NCBI GenBank assembly: GCA_964509205.1
Contig: CAZDVW010000001.1
Location: 95,245 to 159,244 of the forward strand
Length of the DNA stretch: 64,000 nucleotides
Direction of reading: 5' to 3'
Origin: Duodenibacillus sp964509205
Lineage (GTDB): Bacteria > Pseudomonadota > Gammaproteobacteria > Burkholderiales > Burkholderiaceae_F
Position numbers and translations under genes: made by a program. The notes below the pieces were generated by a model. The model was given only the letters and a program-made list of their open reading frames with translations. It was not told where the DNA came from and searched no databases. Shown one piece after another: positions 42,782 to 50,909 of this stretch (the first letter of the stretch is position 1; every line of letters starts with the position of its first letter).

Positions 42782-43531
42782 ATGCACAAACTTGTCTTGA
42801 TGCGGCACGGCGAAAGCCAATGGAATTTGGAAAACCGCTTTACGGGATGGACTGACGTTGATCTGACGGAAAAAGGCCGAGCTGAAGCGAAAAAGGCCGC
42901 TGACCTCTTGAAAGCTGAAGGCTATGCCTTCGATATGGCTTTTACGAGCGTTCTGAAGCGCGCCATCCGTACACTTTGGATCGTCATGGACGGACTGGAC
43001 CAAATGTGGATTCCCGTGACCCGCAGCTGGCGACTTAACGAACGTCACTACGGCGCTCTTCAGGGTCTTAACAAAGCAGAAACAGCTGAAAAATTCGGCG
43101 AACAACAGGTGCTCGTTTGGCGTCGCTCCTATGCAACTCCGCCCAATCCGCTGACAAAAGAAGATCCGCGCTGGCCCGGCCATGATCCGCGCTACGCCGA
43201 ACTGAATGAAAAAGAACTCCCCCTTACGGAATGCTTGAAGGACACCGTCGAGCGCGTCGTTCCCTACTGGGAAAACACCATTAAACCGCAGGTAGCAGCC
43301 GGCAAACGCGTGATTATTGCTGCCCACGGGAACTCCTTGCGTGCGCTCGTTAAGCATCTGGACAACATGAGCGACGAAGAAATCGTTAAGCTCAATATTC
43401 CGACAGGTCGTCCTCTCGTTTATGAGTTTGACGATGAGATGAAGCCGATCCGCCATTACTATCTTGGGAATGCTGACGAAATCGCAGCGGCAATGGCTGC
43501 CGTTGCCGCACAAGGAAAGGCTAAGAAATAA
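42782..43531 (+). CDS. gpmA: 2,3-bisphosphoglycerate-dependent phosphoglycerate mutase
   Basis: Interconverts 3- and 2-phosphoglycerate in glycolysis and gluconeogenesis. The phosphohistidine is H9 in LMRHGESQWN; the second active-site histidine lies in AAHGNSLRALVKHL. RLNERHYGALQGLNKAE is characteristic. 249 residues, normal length. A long hairpin follows, then envC. Confidence 0.97.
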   Translation: MHKLVLMRHGESQWNLENRFTGWTDVDLTEKGRAEAKKAADLLKAEGYAFDMAFTSVLKRAIRTLWIVMDGLDQMWIPVTRSWRLNERHYGALQGLNKAETAEKFGEQQVLVWRRSYATPPNPLTKEDPRWPGHDPRYAELNEKELPLTECLKDTVERVVPYWENTIKPQVAAGKRVIIAAHGNSLRALVKHLDNMSDEEIVKLNIPTGRPLVYEFDDEMKPIRHYYLGNADEIAAAMAAVAAQGKAKK

Positions 43532-43566
43532 TCTGCCATTCGGGTTCGGCTCTTAAGCTTTCCAAA

Positions 43567-43604
43567 CAGGGGTTAATGGGTTCTCAAGAACCGATTAACC
43601 CCTG
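43567..43604. other. Long hairpin between gpmA and envC
   Basis: Near-perfect hairpin: 11-bp outer stem CAGGGGTTAAT/ATTAACCCCTG, one G-G mismatch, 5-bp inner stem GGTTC/GAACC, and a TCAA tetraloop. There is no T run on either side, so it is not a standard terminator; mRNA stabilisation of gpmA or processing is possible. Confidence 0.7.
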
Positions 43605-43640
43605 CTACACTGCACGGCGCAACGTGGCATAAACATCGCA

Positions 43641-45152
43641 ATGAATCGGACTCGACTTCTCTTTTTTAGCCTGATCTTCGGAACTCTCTTTCTGTTGGGA
43701 GAAGTCTTTTCTTCCCCCGCTGCTTGGGCAGCACAAACAACACCGAGCGTTGAAAAGAAAAAAGCGGCGGCTTTACAAAAAGCACGCGCCCGAATCCTCG
43801 CAAAGAGCAAGTCTGTTCCAAAGAAAAAAACAACTTCCACTGCTCAAAATCGCACGAAGGTCAAAGCAACGACCGTTCGCACAAATAAGTCTTCTCCGAC
43901 GGTGCGTAAGAACACTTCCCCTGCGGCAAAAAAAACGCAGCCTTCAGATGCTGTCAAGAAAAAAACATCTCTTGAAAAGCAGCAACGGACGCTGAAAACA
44001 CAGCTTTCCTCCATCAAACAGGAAATTGCCCTTAAGCAATCGCATGCGCAATCCGCAGAAGACGCCCTGAAAGAAAGTGAAAAAGCGATCTCAAAAAGCA
44101 ATCGATCGCTCAAAGAGCTTGCGGAAAAAAAGACAGCAACAACGGCTCAACTCGCCGATCTCAAAACAGAAGCAAAAATCGTCGGTCTGCAAGTTAACGA
44201 GGCCGAAGACGTCGTCAGTTCCATCGGACAAGCGCAGTTTCTTAATTCCATGCGCCATCCCTGGCAAACGGCAATTACAGGAGGAAACCCCAATGAACTC
44301 TCTCGCCGCTCTGCCATATTGAGCTATTTAGCCCAAGAACAAAACCGGACAATTAACCGACTTGAACATCGACAAAGAAACATTGAAGCGGTCGCTCTTC
44401 GGACAGAAGCAACTCGCAAGGAATTGCTTCGCATCGAGTCTGAAGAACGTCACAATCGAGAAGACCTTGAAAAAGAGAAAAATTCCAGAACAGTTGCTCT
44501 GAATCGTCTGAAAAAAGAAATCAAAACACAGAAAGAACGCTACGAACAACTCGTGAAAAACGACAGAGAGCTTTCCGTCCTCATCACACAAATTGATCAG
44601 CAGATTGCTGCCGCCGAAAAACGAAGAAAAGAACAGCTGGCGGCTGAGAAACAGCGACTGGCTTCAACTAAAAAAGCGACCGGCAAAGCGTCTGGTGCGA
44701 CCGCAGGCAGACATGTCAATGAACGTCTGGCCTCTGCCCCGGTTCAAGGCAATTTCGGCGCTTTGAAAGGCCGACTCACAATGCCGGTCAGCGGAACAAT
44801 TGCTGCCACCTTCGGTCAACGTCGAGAAGGAGCAGCTTCGGCGCTTCCGTGGCGCGGTCTGCTGATTCGAGCCAAAGCCGGACAAAATGTTCGAGCCACA
44901 GCTCCGGGAACCGTCGTGTTCAGCGACTGGATGCGCGGATTTGGGAACCTCATGATTTTGGACCACGGATCTAACTACTTGTCGGTTTACGCAAACAACG
45001 AAGCCCTTTTTAAGTCTGTCGGCGACTCCGTCAGACAGGGCGACACCATTGCAAGCGTCGGCAACTCCGGTGGCGAAGAACACCCGGGCTTATACTTTGA
45101 GTTGCGCTACAAAGGAAAACCCTTTGATCCGGCTCGATGGCTTGCGCACTAG
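43641..45152 (+). CDS. envC: Murein hydrolase activator EnvC (degenerate LytM)
   Basis: Periplasmic protein that activates amidases at the division septum. A signal peptide (about 1-30, ending AWAA) is followed by a very Lys/Thr-rich segment, two long coiled coils (about 110-350), and a C-terminal LytM/M23 domain (about 375-503). The metal-binding positions are replaced: GLLIRAKAG instead of the His/Asp strand and YFELRYKG instead of HxH. So it should be an activator, not a peptidase, as in E. coli EnvC. The gpmA-envC-ctpA order is conserved in betaproteobacteria; FtsEX, its usual control, is also in the window. Confidence 0.9.
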   Translation: MNRTRLLFFSLIFGTLFLLGEVFSSPAAWAAQTTPSVEKKKAAALQKARARILAKSKSVPKKKTTSTAQNRTKVKATTVRTNKSSPTVRKNTSPAAKKTQPSDAVKKKTSLEKQQRTLKTQLSSIKQEIALKQSHAQSAEDALKESEKAISKSNRSLKELAEKKTATTAQLADLKTEAKIVGLQVNEAEDVVSSIGQAQFLNSMRHPWQTAITGGNPNELSRRSAILSYLAQEQNRTINRLEHRQRNIEAVALRTEATRKELLRIESEERHNREDLEKEKNSRTVALNRLKKEIKTQKERYEQLVKNDRELSVLITQIDQQIAAAEKRRKEQLAAEKQRLASTKKATGKASGATAGRHVNERLASAPVQGNFGALKGRLTMPVSGTIAATFGQRREGAASALPWRGLLIRAKAGQNVRATAPGTVVFSDWMRGFGNLMILDHGSNYLSVYANNEALFKSVGDSVRQGDTIASVGNSGGEEHPGLYFELRYKGKPFDPARWLAH

Positions 45153-45173
45153 TTTTTTTGTTTTGGAAAGTTT

Positions 45174-46568
45174 ATGACGCTCTTTCAACGTTCTCTTTTC
45201 CTTGTTCCTTTTTGCTCTGTTTCGTTTCTGTGCCCGGCCTTTGGTCAAGAGGCAGTCTTGCCTATTGACGACGTCAAACTGTTCGCTGAAATTTTCGGAG
45301 GAATCAAGAACTACTATGTTGATGATGTCAGCGACAAAAAACTCATAGAAAACGCCATCAAAGGCATGGTTTCCGGTTTGGATCCGCATTCTTCATTCTT
45401 GGATGCAAAAGCCTATAAAGATCTGCAGGAAAGCACAACCGGCGAATTCGGCGGTCTCGGCATCGAAGTCACAAAAGATCCTCAGGGTATCCGCGTCGTC
45501 AGCCCGATTGACGACACGCCGGCGGCTCGTGCAGGCGTCCTGGCCGGAGACATCATTATCAAAATTGATGGAAAAGTCAGTGCTGATCGCTCTTTGGACG
45601 AAAACGTTAAACTGATGCGCGGAGAGCCCGGGACACCGATCACATTAACGATTGCCCGCAAAGGAACCGTCAAACCCGTTGTTCTTCATCTCGTGCGTGC
45701 CGTTATTAAGATTCACTCCGTGAAATTCAAAGCACTGGAAAATCACATTGGTTACATTCGTATTTCCCAATTCCAAGGGAAAACGACAAAAGACACGGCC
45801 GAAGCACTCATAAAACTTCACAAGGATTCTGCTCTTAAAGGTATTGTTCTGGACTTAAGGAACAACCCGGGTGGCCTACTCAATGCGGCTGTCGGTGTCT
45901 CTGCTGCCTTCCTCAAGAAAGACGTCCCAGTCGTTTCAACCAAGGGGCGCGAGAAGACTTCCGAGCGCATTTTCAAAACAACTGTTCACGACTACACCGT
46001 TACAAACGACGACAACGATGAACTGCACGGCATTCCAGCGGCAGCTAAAACCATTCCTCTCGTTGTTCTTGTCAATTCGGCCTCAGCTTCTGCATCCGAA
46101 ATTGTCTCCGGCGCCTTGCAGGACCACAAGCGTGCCGTCGTCATGGGTACCCGAACGTTCGGTAAAGGAAGCGTTCAAACCATTATTCCGCTGCGTGTTA
46201 AAAGCGGAGAAACGCTCGGCCTAAAGATGACTACCGCTCGCTACTACACCCCAAGCGGCCGCTCCATTCAGGCTCAGGGCATCTATCCGGACATTGCCGT
46301 TGACGACACTCCGGAAGGAAATTATCCGTCTTTTGTCATTCGAGAAGCGGACCTTAGCGGACACATTGAAGCGGAAAACACGAAAAAGAAAAACGAGACT
46401 GAGATACTTGAAGACGATTCGAATTCCGAAGCTCCCGTACCAAAACTTCGTTATGCATTCGGCGACAAAAATGACTTTCCTCTGCAACAGGCCGTCAATT
46501 ATCTGCTCGGGAAACCCGTCATAACGCACAAACAGACTGCTGCCAAAAGTGCAGCAAAGAAGAAATAA
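45174..46568 (+). CDS. ctpA: Carboxy-terminal processing peptidase (S41), CtpA/Prc-type
   Basis: Periplasmic serine protease with a Ser/Lys dyad. Signal peptide (1-24, ending PAFG), N-terminal helices, a PDZ domain (about 90-170, GGLGIEVTKD, ARAGVLAGDIIIKIDG), then the S41 core with LDLRNNPGGLL, the nucleophile serine in SASASEIVSGAL and the lysine in GTRTFGKGSVQT. 464 residues with a basic tail. It starts 21 bases after envC. Confidence 0.95.
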   Translation: MTLFQRSLFLVPFCSVSFLCPAFGQEAVLPIDDVKLFAEIFGGIKNYYVDDVSDKKLIENAIKGMVSGLDPHSSFLDAKAYKDLQESTTGEFGGLGIEVTKDPQGIRVVSPIDDTPAARAGVLAGDIIIKIDGKVSADRSLDENVKLMRGEPGTPITLTIARKGTVKPVVLHLVRAVIKIHSVKFKALENHIGYIRISQFQGKTTKDTAEALIKLHKDSALKGIVLDLRNNPGGLLNAAVGVSAAFLKKDVPVVSTKGREKTSERIFKTTVHDYTVTNDDNDELHGIPAAAKTIPLVVLVNSASASASEIVSGALQDHKRAVVMGTRTFGKGSVQTIIPLRVKSGETLGLKMTTARYYTPSGRSIQAQGIYPDIAVDDTPEGNYPSFVIREADLSGHIEAENTKKKNETEILEDDSNSEAPVPKLRYAFGDKNDFPLQQAVNYLLGKPVITHKQTAAKSAAKKK

Positions 46569-46583
46569 CTCGTCTTAAGACAA

Positions 46584-46607
46584 AACGCCCGGCGAGCCGG
46601 GCGTTTG
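46584..46607. terminator. Terminator between ctpA and the TRAP permease gene
   Basis: Perfect 11-bp inverted repeat AAACGCCCGGC/GCCGGGCGTTT with two central bases. It separates convergent genes. Confidence 0.85.
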
Positions 46608-46631
46608 CATCAAAATGAACGCTTCAACATT

Positions 46632-48758
46632 CTAGAAAAGCGTTTCGTGATAGCGGCAACGTTGCCAAACATAAACAACGCCGATCAACGCTACACCAAT
46701 CAAATACCCCCACCAACGCATTTCATAGGGTAAAAAGGCTCCCGTCACCAGGAAGGGAAATACTAGAATTCCTGAAGCACACAAAAGAATCACCCGTTCG
46801 GTCTTGTTGACCTTGTTGATGAACCATCCTTCCAATGCACTACTCATCGCCATCATGCCGAGGCTCGTCATGGCAAACAAGAAAAATCCAATCGCCCAAC
46901 TGTCGACTCCTTTGAGCAACAGATCCGAATTAAACAAGAAGGCAACCGGAATCAGAACCGTTCGAATGTTGTAGACGAAGGCCTGTACTCCAACGCGAAT
47001 CGGTTCAACACGAGCAATAGCGGCTCCAGCATAGGCAGCCAGTCCAACCGGAGGCGTCGCATCTGCCATTACGCCAAAATACAAACAGAATAAATGAGCT
47101 CCCATCAGCGAAATGGCAATATCAACCCCATGCACACTCATGCCGGTGGCTAAATCGACAAGGACAGGCGCCGTCAGCGATGCCATGATGATGTAGTTTG
47201 CTGTCGTCGGCAATCCCATTCCGAGCAACAGACTTGCGACAGCCGTGATAAACACCAACAAGAAAATGTTGCCCATCGAGAGCACTTCAACGAAACTGGT
47301 GATCTGCTGTCCCAGCCCCATCGAAACGCAACCGACAATGATTCCGGCCGAGGCCGTTGCCAGTGCAACGCCAGCCATATTATTTGCACCGGCTGCCAGT
47401 GCGTTAAGCAACGACTTAAACCCTCGCCACAAAGCGGGGAGAATCGGCTCGTGACGAACGCGCGCTACGGCAACAGGCTGCAACACCATGATAAGAGACA
47501 AAACAAGAGTTGCGCGCAGGACGCTTAATTCCGCCGAGTGCTGCAGGAAAATAAGTTCATAGAGCAACATGAACAAGGGAAGCAAGAAATGCAACCCTTT
47601 GCGCATTTCAACCCAAAACCGAGGAAGTTCATTTTTTGGCAAGCCTTTCAGCCCAAGCTTGCAGGCCTCAATGCGCGTAATCCAAATAAGTCCCATATAC
47701 GCAGCAAAGGCAGGAATCGCCGCCGCTTTAGCCACTTCAACATAAGGAACATTCACATACTCAGCGATAATAAAAGCAGCCGCTCCCATCACTGGAGGAG
47801 CTAACTGCCCGTTAACGGAAGAAGCCACTTCAATAGCAGCTGCTTTCGTTCCCGTGTAACCAATGCGTTTCATCAAAGGAATTGTGAACGTTCCCGTCGT
47901 TACCACGTTTGCGATGGAAGAACCGGAAACCATGCCAGACAAAGCAGAACCGGCCACGGCCGCTTTTGCGGCACCCCCGCGGTACTGACCGAGACCGGAA
48001 ACCGCAATGCGCGTAAAGAACGATCCGCCGCCGGCGCGATCGAGCATTGTCCCAAACAAAACAAACAGAAACACAACCGTTGCAGACACATGTAGCGGCA
48101 CGCCGTAAATACCTTGCGTATCCATCGTGATCTGCGAGATAAAGCGCGAAAGAGTAACGCCCTTAAATGCGAACAAATCCGGCAAATACGGTCCGAGAAA
48201 CACGTACGCCATGAAAAAGAGGCTAATCACGGGAAGTGCCGGACCGGAAACTCGACGGGTAGCCTCCAAAAGGCAAGCCAGCAAAATAATGCCGATTGCG
48301 ATATCGTTGAAGTTTGGTTGCCCAGCTCGATCGGCAATTCCATCGTAATCGAAGAAAACATACAAAGCAGCCAGGACCGCCACAATGCCGATGAGCCAGT
48401 CAAACAAGGTCACCCGCTTCATGGCCAAAAGAATACGAAGATCCCAACGATTGTTGCCTACCTTCTTAAGCGCCGGTATGTTCAAAAATACCAAAGCGAG
48501 GGCGAAGGCAAGGTGAAATGCTTTGACGTAAAGAGAATCAAGCAGCAACCAACTCGCCGTCGACATTTGAAACAACGACCAGCTGAGAGCGACAATGAAG
48601 GTCAACGCCGTAGAAATGCCTGACTTATCACCTTCAATTCCGTGATCTCCTTCCGTGACTTCCTGTCGGTATTCTCCAATAACGTCCCGGTCTTTTCCGT
48701 TTTTGGATCCGCCTGCATAGTCATCATCAGGAAGTATTATTTTTTTTGTATCGCTCAT
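46632..48758 (-). CDS. TRAP transporter permease, fused 4TM/12TM type
   Basis: The 708-residue membrane protein joins the small (DctQ-like) and large (DctM-like) TRAP subunits, the form used with TAXI binding proteins. A charged N-terminus of about 45 residues precedes some 16-18 helices. The conserved DctM features are GSALSGMVSGSSIANVVTTGTFTIPLM, AIEVASSVNGQLAPPVMGAAAF and LLLGMGLPTTANY. Sodium or proton-driven uptake of an organic acid or amino acid. It follows the binding-protein gene; a hairpin lies between them. Confidence 0.93.
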   Translation of the reverse strand: MSDTKKIILPDDDYAGGSKNGKDRDVIGEYRQEVTEGDHGIEGDKSGISTALTFIVALSWSLFQMSTASWLLLDSLYVKAFHLAFALALVFLNIPALKKVGNNRWDLRILLAMKRVTLFDWLIGIVAVLAALYVFFDYDGIADRAGQPNFNDIAIGIILLACLLEATRRVSGPALPVISLFFMAYVFLGPYLPDLFAFKGVTLSRFISQITMDTQGIYGVPLHVSATVVFLFVLFGTMLDRAGGGSFFTRIAVSGLGQYRGGAAKAAVAGSALSGMVSGSSIANVVTTGTFTIPLMKRIGYTGTKAAAIEVASSVNGQLAPPVMGAAAFIIAEYVNVPYVEVAKAAAIPAFAAYMGLIWITRIEACKLGLKGLPKNELPRFWVEMRKGLHFLLPLFMLLYELIFLQHSAELSVLRATLVLSLIMVLQPVAVARVRHEPILPALWRGFKSLLNALAAGANNMAGVALATASAGIIVGCVSMGLGQQITSFVEVLSMGNIFLLVFITAVASLLLGMGLPTTANYIIMASLTAPVLVDLATGMSVHGVDIAISLMGAHLFCLYFGVMADATPPVGLAAYAGAAIARVEPIRVGVQAFVYNIRTVLIPVAFLFNSDLLLKGVDSWAIGFFLFAMTSLGMMAMSSALEGWFINKVNKTERVILLCASGILVFPFLVTGAFLPYEMRWWGYLIGVALIGVVYVWQRCRYHETLF

Positions 48759-48789
48759 TTTCTGGCTCTTGTTATTGTTCTGACCAACA

Positions 48790-48821
48790 GGCCGTTTCCG
48801 AAAATTCCTTCGAAAACGGCC
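48790..48821 (-). other. Hairpin between TAXI binding-protein and permease genes
   Basis: Stem GGCCGTTTCCG/CGAAAACGGCC with one mismatch. There is no T run. Such hairpins commonly protect the upstream message and lower permease expression relative to the binding protein. Confidence 0.55.
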
Positions 48822-48845
48822 CTCGTTTTCTCTAAAAAGAAATTA

Positions 48846-49811
48846 TTACTTAATTAAACCGGCTTCTTTGTAGTAGCGCATAGCACCATTGTGAATCGGA
48901 GCCGTCAGTCCTTCGAGCATGGACTTCTTCGTCAGTCCGCTCAAAGCCGGATGCAATTTCTTGAACTGATCAAGGTTCTCCATGACTTCCTTGGTAATGG
49001 CATACACCACATCATCAGGGACGTCAGAGGATGTCACGAGCGTTGCGAGCATTCCAAGTGTTTCCACTTTATCTTTGCTGTTGGTCGCATCCGGATACTG
49101 CGACATATCAATTGTCGTCATCGCATAATACGGCGCACTCTTTAACAGGCTATCAATGCCTGTGATGGGGATGATGCGGCAAAGGCGCTTTCCTGCCGTG
49201 GCCTCTTTGATATTTCCATTCGGATGACCAACCGTGTAGAAAAATCCGTCAATGCGACCGTCCTGCAAAACACGCGGAGCATCGGCAGGCTTTAACTTCT
49301 CATCCTTGAAGTCCTTTCCGGGAACGAGGCCGACGGTTTTGAAAATATCCATTGCATTGATGCGGTTTCCGGAACCCGCATCGCCAAGGTTAATAATCTT
49401 TCCTTTCACGTCAGTCACAGAGCGAATGCCGCTGTCCTCAGCTGCAACAAACGTCACTGCCTCCGGAGCAAGTGCAAAGACGGCACGAAGCTTTTTGACC
49501 GGTTTTCCTTCCCAGACATCTTTTCCAAAATAAGCCAAGTACTGCGTATCAGCCTGAGCGATGCCGAAATCCATATCGCCCGTTGAAATAGCATTGATGT
49601 TGAATTTGCTTCCGCCCGTACTTTCCACACTGGCTCTCACGTGATATGTCGAACGTTTTGCGTTGATGATCTTTGCCAACGCACCGCCCGTCGGATAGTA
49701 AATACCTGTAATGCCACCCGTTCCAATCGTTACAAATGTATCTTTAGCCATCGCAGCACCGGCTAATGCCATTGTTCCTGCAATCACCATCGGCATAAGT
49801 TTCTTAAACAT
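48846..49811 (-). CDS. TAXI-family TRAP transporter solute-binding protein
   Basis: Periplasmic binding protein of 321 residues. The signal peptide MFKKLMPMVIAGTMALAGAAMA is cleaved before KDTF; then the TAXI start FVTIGTGGITGIYYPTGGALAKIIN, and GDMDFGIAQADTQYLAY. The ATG at 49811 has GGAG 9 bases upstream. The substrate is not evident; the family includes glutamate binders. Preceded by a consensus sigma-54 promoter and a distal NtrC-like site, so a nitrogenous substrate is likely (inference). Confidence 0.93.
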   Translation of the reverse strand: MFKKLMPMVIAGTMALAGAAMAKDTFVTIGTGGITGIYYPTGGALAKIINAKRSTYHVRASVESTGGSKFNINAISTGDMDFGIAQADTQYLAYFGKDVWEGKPVKKLRAVFALAPEAVTFVAAEDSGIRSVTDVKGKIINLGDAGSGNRINAMDIFKTVGLVPGKDFKDEKLKPADAPRVLQDGRIDGFFYTVGHPNGNIKEATAGKRLCRIIPITGIDSLLKSAPYYAMTTIDMSQYPDATNSKDKVETLGMLATLVTSSDVPDDVVYAITKEVMENLDQFKKLHPALSGLTKKSMLEGLTAPIHNGAMRYYKEAGLIK

Positions 49812-49877
49812 TTTTTTCTCCAGCTTTTTCTTGTGTATTTTTTCCAAGACGTTTTCTTGACGCCTCTCCCTATACTA

Positions 49878-49893
49878 AGCAACTTTCGTGCCA
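49878..49893 (-). promoter_or_regulatory. Sigma-54 promoter of the TAXI-TRAP operon
   Basis: The minus strand reads TGGCACGAAAGTTGCT, an exact match to the sigma-54 consensus TGGCACG-N4-TTGCW, with GG and GC 10 bases apart. The start site would be near 49868, about 57 bases before the ATG. An NtrC-like site lies about 137 bases upstream of that start. Confidence 0.87.
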
Positions 49894-49996
49894 GATAAAA
49901 AACATGAAAAAACCAGAGCAAACTAAGTAAAACACCTAAAGAAAATCGTCACTTTTCAAATAAGCCCAATTATCCGCGCCCTTTCTTTGCACGCCC

Positions 49997-50013
49997 CGCA
50001 CTAACTTGGTGCA
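49997..50013. promoter_or_regulatory. NtrC-like enhancer site
   Basis: CGCACTAACTTGGTGCA matches 14 of 17 bases of the strong E. coli glnA NtrC site TGCACTATATTGGTGCA. It lies in the region between the TAXI gene and the divergent ABC ATPase gene, at the usual enhancer distance from the sigma-54 promoter. I see only one good site, where enhancers often have two. Confidence 0.6.
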
Positions 50014-50160
50014 CGAAAGGGGCTCTGTTCTGCAACGCTACCCTGCAAACAAAAAGTCTCTGCTCTGTACCTGCGTCCCCGTCCGTGCTATCGTTGCCGC
50101 CTATCTTTTTTTTGCTGTTCAACAACGAACGGCTCTGCGTTCTCTGTAGGTGGTTTTGCC

Positions 50161-50895
50161 ATGGCAATGATTGAAATTCGCAACGTGAGCAAGTGGTACG
50201 GTAATTTTCAGGTTCTGAAAAACTGCTCTGTTTCTGTCGAGAAAGGCGAAGTTGTCGTCGTCTGCGGTCCGTCTGGATCTGGAAAATCCACTCTGATTAA
50301 GACAGTCAACGCACTGGAACCCTTCCAAGAGGGCGAAATTCTCGTCAACGGAATCAGCGTGGGCGACCCGAAAACCGACTTGGCCAAACTTCGGAGCCAC
50401 GTTGGAATGGTTTTTCAGCACTTTGAGCTCTTTCCGCACCTCTCGATCATTGACAATCTGCGGCTGGCACAAATGAAAGTGCTTAAGCGCAACCGCGAGG
50501 AAGCTACGGAGCGCGGTCTGAAGTTGCTCGATCGCGTCGGGCTTCTCAATCAAGCTGAAAAATTCCCAGGACAACTTTCAGGTGGGCAACAACAGCGTGT
50601 CGCCATCGCCAGGGCCTTGGCCATGGATCCGATCTGCATGCTTTTTGATGAACCGACATCCGCCCTGGACCCTGAAATGATCAACGAGGTTTTGGACGTT
50701 ATGGTGCAACTTGCCCGAGAAGGAATGACCATGATGGTAGTCACCCACGAAATGGGATTTGCGAAGAAAGTGGCTGACAGAGTTATCTTCGTTGACTCCG
50801 GTGAGATCCTTGAAAACGTTCCCAAAGACGAATTCTTCAGCACGCCGCACTCCGAACGGGCTCAAAAATTCCTCGCTCAGATTTTGTCTCACTGA
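50161..50895 (+). CDS. Polar amino acid ABC transporter ATPase (GltL/GlnQ type), without partners
   Basis: ATP-binding subunit of an amino-acid importer, 244 residues: Walker A GPSGSGKST at about 37-45, Q-loop VFQHFELFPH, signature LSGGQQQRVAIARAL, Walker B CMLFDEPTSALD and the switch His in VVTHEMGF. Closest in wording to GltL (glutamate/aspartate) and GlnQ. The permease and binding protein genes usually beside it are absent here. It is divergent from the TAXI operon and shares its upstream region with the NtrC-like site. Confidence 0.9.
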   Translation: MAMIEIRNVSKWYGNFQVLKNCSVSVEKGEVVVVCGPSGSGKSTLIKTVNALEPFQEGEILVNGISVGDPKTDLAKLRSHVGMVFQHFELFPHLSIIDNLRLAQMKVLKRNREEATERGLKLLDRVGLLNQAEKFPGQLSGGQQQRVAIARALAMDPICMLFDEPTSALDPEMINEVLDVMVQLAREGMTMMVVTHEMGFAKKVADRVIFVDSGEILENVPKDEFFSTPHSERAQKFLAQILSH

Positions 50896-50909
50896 TCACC
50901 AAAGATGCT

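Noticed and set aside
42758..43513. 251-codon minus-strand frame opposite gpmA
   Set aside because: Fully antisense to a gene with complete active-site motifs; the translation has no recognisable domain.
43625..43640. Sigma-54-like sequence TGGCATAAACATCGCA just before envC
   Set aside because: The -12 part ends at the envC start codon, so the transcript would begin inside the gene; the -12 is also TCGC instead of TTGC.
50018..50034. Possible sigma-54 promoter for the lone ABC ATPase (AGGGG...TCTGCA)
   Set aside because: GG and GC are 10 bases apart, but the -24 element matches poorly and the site nearly touches the NtrC-like element; too weak to list.
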